A stretch of 64,000 bases of DNA from Anagrus nilaparvatae (Eukaryota > Arthropoda > Insecta > Hymenoptera > Mymaridae). Positions 56,394-64,000 of this stretch are shown piece by piece. Position numbers and translations under genes: made by a program. The first letter of the stretch is position 1. Each line of letters starts with the position of its first letter. The stretch lies in contig JAKSXM010000129.1 in NCBI GenBank assembly GCA_022575985.1, forward strand, positions 992,001-1,056,000. Reading direction: 5' to 3'. The notes beneath the pieces were generated by a model, which saw only the letters and a program-made list of their open reading frames with translations, was not told where the DNA came from and searched no databases.

Positions 56394-58444
56394 ATGGGAG
56401 ACGAAAACGAACAAGTTACACAAAGAAATATTCCAAATATAAGCGGCACTAATAACGGTAACATAGAACATATAACAGAACTATTTAGAAGAATGTCAGC
56501 CGGGGAAAATAGTACACAAAATCCTAACAGGACAATAACCCTTAGTGAGGTACATAGAATGCAGGAACAAAACGATATCCTGGTTAGCGAGTTAGAAAGA
56601 TATAGGGCACAACTTGGTCAGAATGACGTTTTGCTACCTCGTCCAGTTTTACCTAACGATTTAAACAATACAGAAAACCCCGAATACCGGACAGAATCAC
56701 CTGAAGAAGCGGATATACAAAATAACGTCAGATATCAGGTGCCGTTTATAAGACCGCCTGTAAGAAGATGACTGTTAAGAGAACCGGTATTAGATGAAAT
56801 AGAGGAACAAGACCAGCCACAATTATTTATCAATAATGAGCCTATGGTTGAAATAAGACGTTTTCCCACTGAAAATATACAAATGAATAACCACAGAGAA
56901 CCACGCGAACGAAGAGTTATGTATACCCAAGGGTCGGGAATCCCATATGGAAACATACTGCTAAATGCAGCCCTAACAACAATCCCAAATTATGATGGCC
57001 GTCCAGAAACCTTAAGCGCATTTGCGAAAGTTATACGGGATATTTTAACTACTTACGGACCAAACAGTGAAAAGTGGATCTTAAACACGATTTCCACAAA
57101 ACTAAAGGGACGAGCCCAACTAGCTTATGGAGGTACGGCACCAGGATATGACTCTATTGAACAGTTATTGCAAGATCTTAAATTAACGTTCGGAGGTATT
57201 GAAGATGCAGATACTATCAGGTTAGAACTTAGAAGGGTTGAACAAGAGGAAGATGAACCCGTAGCCGACTATGCACTACGAGTTCAAACGTTAGAACAAA
57301 GACTTTTGTCCCTATACGACTCTTCGGTTAGTATGAGACAAGGGGAAAAAGAATACCAAAAAACAAGAACAAAACAAGAATCGTTAGAATGTTTTCTATA
57401 CGGATTTAGGGACCCACCGGAATATAGGGTATCGGCCAAAAAACCGACAACACTGAGGGAAGCCGCAAATATTGCAGTGAATTTGGAAGGCAGGAGTAAG
57501 GTACTCCAAAGACACGAAAATTGTGCTGCAAAACCTAATAAAAATATTGCAACTCTACACACTGTTGATCCACAAACGAGAAATAATAATTTTGATTCAG
57601 ATTCGAATAATTTTCAAAACACCGATTTAGGAAATCTTTGGGCTCTTTTAGCCTCAGCGACGGCAAACGTTAAGACCGCAACGGCAGCAAAAATAGAATG
57701 TGTTTTCTGCAAAGGGAGTCATCAAGTTCAAAATTGTCAAAAACTATTTAAAGCGATCGAATCAGGAGACATTCCAACGGAAGAAAAAATGCAAGAAATG
57801 AAAAATCAAGAACAAAGACAAACAAATCAAAATTATCGACCTTACCCGTACCCATTTTGGTCAAATTATCAAAACGACACGAACCAAGGATATATGGGGC
57901 CGCGAAATATTTATAATCCGCAAAATCGTTTTTCAGGTTTCAATTATAATAGAAATTTTAATAACCAAGCAAATTTTAATAGTAGATTCGGAAATTTTGG
58001 CGGGCAAAGAAATAATAATTTTCGAGGTAATAATTTTACAAATAATAGGAACCCCGATTTCAACAGACAAAATTTTAATCGTTTTAATAATCAAAATCAA
58101 AACTCAGGTTCAAATCAAAACGGTTTCCGCGAAAGAAACACAAATAATTTAATAATTTTCAAAGCAATGAAAATAGACCAAATTATAATAACAGCGACAA
58201 TTTTAACAGAAATAGCATGCTGCGTAGCAACAATAATGGTAATTTTACTAATGCAAATAATAATTTTCAAAGCAATGAAAATAGACCAAATTATAATAAC
58301 AGCGACAATTTTAACAGAAATAGCATGCTGCGTAGCAACAATAATGGTAATTTTACTAATGCAAATAATTTTCCGAGAAATAATCAGCTAAGATATAACA
58401 ATACTAACCAAGAGAGAAATATAAACAACGTGGAATCGGAATAA
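56394..58444 (+). pseudogene. Gag of Gypsy element A
   Basis: ATG at 56394. One TGA at 56769-56771 interrupts an otherwise continuous frame to 58391. The first ~125 residues are polar. The capsid part includes 'PNYDGRPETLSAFAKVIRD', 'LKGRAQLAYGG' and 'EPVADYALRVQTLEQRL', typical of retrotransposon Gag. A zinc knuckle follows, CVFCKGSHQVQNC (CX2CX3HX4C, one residue shorter than usual). The tail is Asn/Gln/Phe-rich. A one-base loss near 58148 moves the tail into the -1 frame, where Asn-rich coding continues to TAA at 58444. A 108-bp exact tandem duplication lies at 58153-58368. Gag forms the particle and binds RNA. Confidence 0.85.
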
Positions 58445-58564
58445 TAATACCAACATGAGAAACGAAAATACTAATGATCAGCAGAGTTTAAACTCGAATG
58501 CCGCTCGACGCCGAGTGGTGTCGAGCTAAATATTTTTCAAAACATCCCTACAACCGCATAAGTT

Positions 58565-60760
58565 ATGTTCACAAGTGCTAAGAAAATCCCACCTGTAGTC
58601 GAATTAAATAGTGAAAATCTTATTGGGGGAAAAGGAACCTTTTTTATTGATAGCAGAGCTGATGTTAGCCTAGTCAAAGAATCTGCCCTACGATATTCAG
58701 AATACGTTAATACACGAGTTCAAGTAAGAATTCTAGGCATTACACAGAAAGAAGCGCTTACAAAGGGATCCGTTATGTTACAATTAAATAATCTACCCTG
58801 CCTATTTCACGTTATAGACGATAATTTTTTATTAGAAGCGGATGCATTATTAGGACTAGATAATTTACAAAGATACGAGGGGAAAATCGACTTGGGCAGG
58901 ATGTGACTACATTTTGGTGAATTTATTTTACCATTCTTACAAAGAGAAAAATTTTTAATTCAACCTAACTCTTGCCAGAACATATACTTATGCGTAAAAA
59001 ATTTAGATATAAGGGAGGGATGTATACCCCAATTAGATTTAGATCCACATTTAATCAACGGAAACGCTCTCGCGACAAATATAAACGGACAAGCATACGT
59101 GAGATGCACAAATATTTCAAATGAAGTTATTGAGTTAGAGGCTCCAATTGTCGATCTTTTAGACTATGAAATCCGACAAGATCCAGAAGAAAATTACTGG
59201 GACTCAGAATTGGAAGTAGATATAGACATTTTATCATCCAATATAATGAGAGAAGTAAATGTAGAAGGACTCAGTAAAGAAGAAAAAGATCAAGTAGACC
59301 ATTTAGTTTACGATTTTGCGGACCGATTTTATTTACAGGGAAGAAAATTTACAAGCACACCGTTACAAAAACTTGAAATAAAACTTACAAGCGATGTCCC
59401 GATAAAAAGTAAAATGTATAGGCAGCCGCCGGAAGCGAAAAAAGCGCTAGACGAAATAATTCAAGAACATTTGAAAATGGGCATTATTGAACCAGCTAGG
59501 AGCCCTTATTCTAATCCCGCCTGGGTTGTTCCTCGAAAGAAAACGGCCGATGGGCCAGTAAAATGGAGATGTGTAGTAGATTTTAGAATATTAAATTCTA
59601 TCCTAGAGGGCGACACATACCCAATTGCAGATTTGAACGGAATCTTGGACCAATTGGGAGATGCGTACTATCTTTCATCTTTAGATTTGGTTCTTGCGTA
59701 CCATCAAGTGGAACTAACGGAAGAGAGCAAAAAATATACGGCATTTTCCTGCTCTGCCGGGAATTTCCAGTACCGAAAAGTGCCGATGGGAATTTCCTCG
59801 GCTCCATCTTGTTTTAGCCGACTAATCGACAAGGTGATAGCAGGCCTACAAGGAGTCTTTGCATACCTAGACGATATAATAGTTTACGCAAGCGATTTAC
59901 AAGATCATGAGCGAAAGTGCCGGCTCCTACTAGAAAGGCTCAGAGAAGCAAAATTACTGCTAGATCCGAAAAAATGTAAGTTTTTAAGAAGGGAAGTTAA
60001 TTTTTTAGGACATATTGTGGGAAATAAACAACTAAAGCCAAGTGAGGAAAAAATTAAAGCTTTAAGAGATTTTCCCGTCCCAACAACTCCAAAGAAAGTT
60101 AAATCTTTCATAGGATTATGCAGTTTTTATAGAATATTTGTAAAAAGCTTCTCTAAGATAGCAAAACCACTGACAGATTTACTGAGAAAAAACGAGCCGT
60201 TTATTTGGGGCGATGCACAACAAAAAGCTTTCGATATTTTAAAGCAAAAACTATTAGAAGAGCCAATATTAGTATCCCTAAATTTTAACCGCGAATTCTG
60301 GGTCGTCACGGACGCCAGCGATTACGCCCTGGGGGCCGTTTTAGAACAAAAAGACGACGAAGGGAAGGAACATGTAATAGCCTACGCCTCGAAGCTATTA
60401 AAGAATTCACAAATTAAATGGGATAGTTATCATAAAGAATTGGCAGCGATTATTTTTGCTACACAACAATTTAGACCATATTTATACGTTAGAAAATTTT
60501 ATGTCATAACAGATTCCCACTCCCTAAAATTCTTACATCAATCAAAACAAACAGATTTTCGATCGTGCAATTTAAGATCAAAATTGATGAATTACGAATT
60601 TGAAATAATATATCGACCAGGAAAAGAGAATTTAGTGGCAAATGCACTTTCAAGAAATCCAATTATTAAAGAGAATCAAATAGATCCAGACCAACCAAGA
60701 GTCAAACTCTTTGAAATGGCTGATAAAGGTGAATTCGAAAATACCTCAGAATCTGAGTAG
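58565..60760 (+). pseudogene. Pol of Gypsy element A: protease, RT, RNase H
   Basis: One frame broken only by TGA at 58904-58906. The protease has 'FFIDSRADVSLV', where most relatives have Asp-Thr/Ser-Gly, so an Arg replaces the Gly of the active site. RT: 'WVVPRKK', 'CVVDFRILN', 'YLSSLDLVLAYHQVEL', 'VPMGISSAPSCFSRLID' and 'FAYLDDIIVYA' with catalytic YLDD. RNase H: 'VTDASDYALGAVLEQ', 'KELAAIIFATQQFRPYLY', 'TDSHSLKFL'. The C-terminal tether 'RPGKENLVANALSR' is present. The integrase is absent. The frame is -1 relative to the gag start, which is normal for the family. Confidence 0.9.
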
Positions 60761-60860
60761 GATAATTACATACGTTTGTTTAAAATTGCAATGGCAAAAA
60801 GAAAGCTAATCAATAAGAAAAAAGTTAAAGGCTATTGCCGGATAAATATAGTGATTTGGC

Positions 60861-61548
60861 CCCCCTCCCCAATTACAAAAAAATTATTTGCATCCGAAAA
60901 ATATTATGAAAACTAACCGATCGCCGTTGGAATTAGCTTCCTAGCCCATGTTAGGCGCCCTTAAACCTTAAAAAACCTTAAAAATCGTGTTTTTTGCGTT
61001 TTTTTTGTTTATCCGCACTGTGTTGAGCTATTAATCAGAAAGTTGCGTAAAAAAAAGGGCACAGAGTGTATTTTCAATCTTCATTGGTTTTAGACCTTTA
61101 AGACCATTTTAAGACCCCGAAAATTTATTTTTAATTTTCGAAAAATTGGTTTTTTGAGCATAAAAAAAATAACCAGCGTTAAATTTCTTCAAACTGACCT
61201 AAAAAGTTGAAAAAAAGTATATTTTACTGATATCAGTCTTGTCCTAGAGGGGGAGCTCATCTCCACACCTTCAAAACTCAAAAAACGCGTTTTTTTGCCT
61301 CTACACGATTAAAATGCAATAGAATTGCAAAAATTCGTTTTGGAACCTCCCTAAATCTTTTTGAGCATCTATTTATACGTTTTAACTAAAATATATTTCA
61401 TTAATTATGGTTTTTAGACCCTTATGACCACTCAAGACCACCTTAAGAGCCCAAAAATTAATTTTACATTTTAGAAAAATCAGTTTTTTTGAAATTAAAA
61501 AATTATACCTGCCCTTAATTCTTTCAAATTGGACTAAAAAGGCAAAGA
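60861..61548. repeat. Repeat-derived DNA left of the palindrome
   Basis: A block ending 'aaaaaacgcgttttt...ctacacgattaa' near 61320 recurs at 61650, about 325 bp later, as a diverged direct repeat. No gene. Confidence 0.65.
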
Positions 61549-63419
61549 AAATTATTTTTTAACGATATCAGTCCTGTCCTGGAGGGGGAGCTCATCCCCA
61601 CCCCTTCAAAACTCAAAAAACGCGTTTCTTTGCCCCTACACGATTAACCCATTAATTCCTAAGAAGAAACTGCATTTGACAGAGCTGTAAAACCTATTCC
61701 ATTGAGAGCATTTGACTCAAATTAGTAAAATAAAACACAAAAAAAATTTTAAAATGGCGGACATTTATAAATGGCGGACTAATATGGTGGTCAGAAAAAA
61801 TTAAATTTTGATATTTTTTGATAAAAATTTGTGTGAATGGTATTTTTTGGGTGCTAATTACGAATATATATATATTTATCAAAAATTTTTAAATGGCGGA
61901 ACCAATATGGTCGTTGAAAAACTCGATATTTCGAGATTTTTGACGATTTTGAGCCTGAGCAGAAACTGTAAGTTATATAACCATAAAATCGGTTTCATTT
62001 AGGGCATCTAAACATGTAATGTGAAAAAATATTTATTTATCTATCTATTTTTCAAAAACTCAAAATGGCGAGACTAAGAAGAAACAGTAAGTTTCTTCTG
62101 TGTCCGCTATATTGATCGGCCATTTTGAATTTTAATAAATAATTTTCATTTTTTCATATAACATGTTTAAATGCCCTAAATAAAACCGGTTTTACGCTTA
62201 TACTATTTACAGTTTCTTCTCAGGCTTAAAATCGTCAAAAATCTCGAAATTTCGCATTTTTCAGTAGCCACATTAAATCCGCCATTTTGAGTTTTTGAAA
62301 AATAGATAGACCTTCGTAATGAGCATCCAAAAAGTACCCTGTACACAAATTTTGACCAAAAAATAACGAAATTTAGTTTTTCGTGTCCGCCATCTTTATC
62401 TACCATTTTGAATTTTTTTCGAAAAAAATTTATATTTTCACATAAAATGTTTAAATGCCCTAACTGAAACCGGTTTTATGGTTATATAACTTACAGTTTC
62501 TGCTCAGGCTTAAAATCGTCAAAAATCTCGAAATTTTGAGTTTAGCAACTGCCATATTAGTTCCGCTATTTAAAAATTTTTGATAAATAACTATATATTC
62601 GTAATTAGCACCCAAAAAAATACCATTCACACAAATTTTTATCAAAAAATATCAAAATTTAATTTTTTCTGACCACCATATTTGTAATATTTTGGAGGAA
62701 ATATTTGGGGAAATTGTAGGAAAATTGGTTTGGGTTTATAAATAAATTCACACGTGATGAAAATAATAAAATAATTATTAAAACGCACTTATTGAATGTA
62801 TTATATACAAATAATTAAATGTTAGATTAGTGGACTGTATAAATATAGTTATTGATCGCTGGCGTTAAAGAAAAATGAATTGATTTGAATTAGATAAATT
62901 AAATTTAAGCACTGTTTTTAGTTCTATGATAACTTTATGTTTAATACGCTGGGCGGTGCATGACTAAAATTGTCTTACGAGCGCGACCGCCGACGCGACC
63001 ACAGAATGAGAGCATGAATCGGTTTTATAGAACCTGTGAAAGTTTAACGTGAGAGAAGGGGCCCTAAAACGGGGGGCCGATAAATCAAATAATTACAATA
63101 TCACGTAAAACATTATTTACCGCGAATATTCAACATGAAAAAATAGAAAAATATAATTTTATAGCTATTGGCCGCAACAATATTAGTCCGCTATTTATAA
63201 ATGTCCGCCATTTTGAATTTTTTTTTGCGTTTTATTTTACTAATTTGAGTCTAATGCTCTAAATGGAATAGATTTTACAGCTCTGTCAAATGCAGTTTCT
63301 TCTTAGGAATTAATGGGTTAATCGTGTAGGGGCAAAGAAACGCGTTTTTTGAGTTTTCAAGGGGTGGGGATGAGCTCCCCCTCCAGGACAGGACTGATAT
63401 CGTTAAAGAATAATTTTTT
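61549..63419. mobile_element. Giant palindrome split by an insertion
   Basis: Left arm 61549-62010. The right arm is in two parts, 62459-62690 and 63181-63419. Examples: 'ggagggggagctcatcccca' and its complement near 63370; 'atatggtggtcagaaaaaat' and its complement near 62665. The loop (62011-62458) itself holds copies of 'gcttaaaatcgtcaaaaatc'. Short frames here are not genes. Confidence 0.82.
62691..63180. mobile_element. ~490-bp insertion in the palindrome's right arm
   Basis: Different in composition (GC-richer at 62950-63090 with 'gagcgcgaccgccgacgcga'). It has no partner in the left arm, so it was inserted later. No frame. It may be a solo LTR or similar, not proven. Confidence 0.55.
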
Positions 63420-63423
63420 TTGA

Positions 63424-64000
63424 CTATTCAAGACTGGCGCTTGAGTCATCGGAGGTTATTGAATTCGTTTCCTTTTTTACAAAAGGTATGTGTTTTAATG
63501 AGCAATATTCGTGTCTTTGCACAGATATTTTTCTTCCTTCAAGATTTACTGCGATGTTCGCGGCTTCGCGTAAAGTTTTGGGATCTTTAGCGGCTACGCG
63601 GTATTCCGGTGGATTTTTCAACCCAAAAAGAAATGCATCGAGTGCTTCTTCGCTTGCACGCCTTTTCCAATTTATTTTGGAGATAGTCCGACAGAGGACT
63701 CGTATATTGCGTGTAAAGCTTGTTCGAGGTTTTGAACGCGTAGGGCATAGTCTGCTACAGGTTCTCCCGGATTTTGTTCCATTTGTCTCATATCTAATTT
63801 TATCGTATCGGCATCTGTTATGCCGCTGAAACTTAACTTGAGATCTTGTAAAAATTCATTTAAAGAAGTATAGTTTGGAGCGATTCCGCCATAGGCATCG
63901 TACGCTCGGCCTTTAAGATGTCAGGGGATTGAATCTAAAATAAATTTTTCGCACGCGGGACCGTAGTCCTCCAAGATGTCCTTCAATACTTTAGAAAACG
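63424..64000 (-). pseudogene. Gag of a second Gypsy element (B), partial
   Basis: Read from the right edge leftwards it matches the Gag of element A: 'AYDAYGGIAP', 'GEPVADYALRVQNLEQAL' and 'NPPEYRVAAKDPKTLREAAN'. There is a stop near 63917 and a frame change near 63690. It ends near 63424, where the palindrome begins. The rest lies outside the window. Clearly a different copy or subfamily from element A. Confidence 0.82.

Larger units (their letters stand above)
54730..60860 (+). mobile_element. Ty3/Gypsy retroelement A, incomplete
   Basis: The order gag, protease, RT, RNase H is clear. The integrase and 3' LTR are missing: coding similarity ends near 60760 and other repeats begin near 60860. 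The left border is approximate. Confidence 0.8.

Noticed and set aside
61694..62645. Frames of 60-67 codons in the palindrome
   Set aside because: Derived from the repeated arm sequence, with no protein-like features.

Overview
The window is AT-rich eukaryotic DNA, most likely from an insect. A piggyBac transposase, R1-clade non-LTR elements, Ty3/Gypsy elements, a Maverick/Polinton, short (~60 bp) GT-AG introns and one interstitial TTAGG-type telomeric string all fit an arthropod. The species cannot be named from sequence alone. Almost everything is mobile or repetitive DNA. The only convincing host-gene piece is one exon of a rhodopsin-family neuropeptide GPCR near 43.0-43.6 kb.

Layout. 1-1495: reading-frame-intact piggyBac transposase (minus), cut by the window edge. 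2259-2702: four 122-bp tandem repeats. 3151-6530: large inverted duplication carrying two damaged RING-finger genes and two copies of a 298-bp LTR-like sequence; a third copy lies at 18956. 8204-10537: decayed Gag-like frame (minus), with three 103-bp repeats upstream of it. 12322-18642: full-length R1-clade retrotransposon with target-site duplication, ORF1, ORF2 and poly(A). 19254 to about 27.8 kb: remnant of a Maverick/Polinton (adintovirus-like) element with protein-primed DNA polymerase B, integrase, an RNase H-like family protein, a PLA2-motif minor capsid protein, packaging ATPase, a conserved WDDPNELV-type protein and a repeat-built DFLE protein. 28.4-34.3 kb: foldbacks, a minisatellite and a tRNA-derived SINE. 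34.9-39.9 kb: truncated R1-clade copies. 40.5-42.8 and 43.6-45.8 kb: two large foldback elements, the second inserted at the GPCR exon. 46.0-49.6 kb: decayed CR1/Jockey-like reverse transcriptase split by a near-perfect hairpin MITE. 52.3-54.3 kb: satellite of about 55 bp period. 54.7-60.8 kb: Ty3/Gypsy element with gag, protease, RT and RNase H but no integrase. 61.5-63.4 kb: giant palindrome split by an insertion. 63.4-64.0 kb: second, inverted Gypsy gag.

The Maverick block is the most informative part. Its genes are recognisable in both orientations and at least two contain spliceosomal introns. Three of its genes keep one reading frame but carry stop codons, while the polymerase and the repeat protein also carry frameshifts. 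No major capsid protein or adenovirus-type protease was found. All calls come from reading the sequence; no database search was run.
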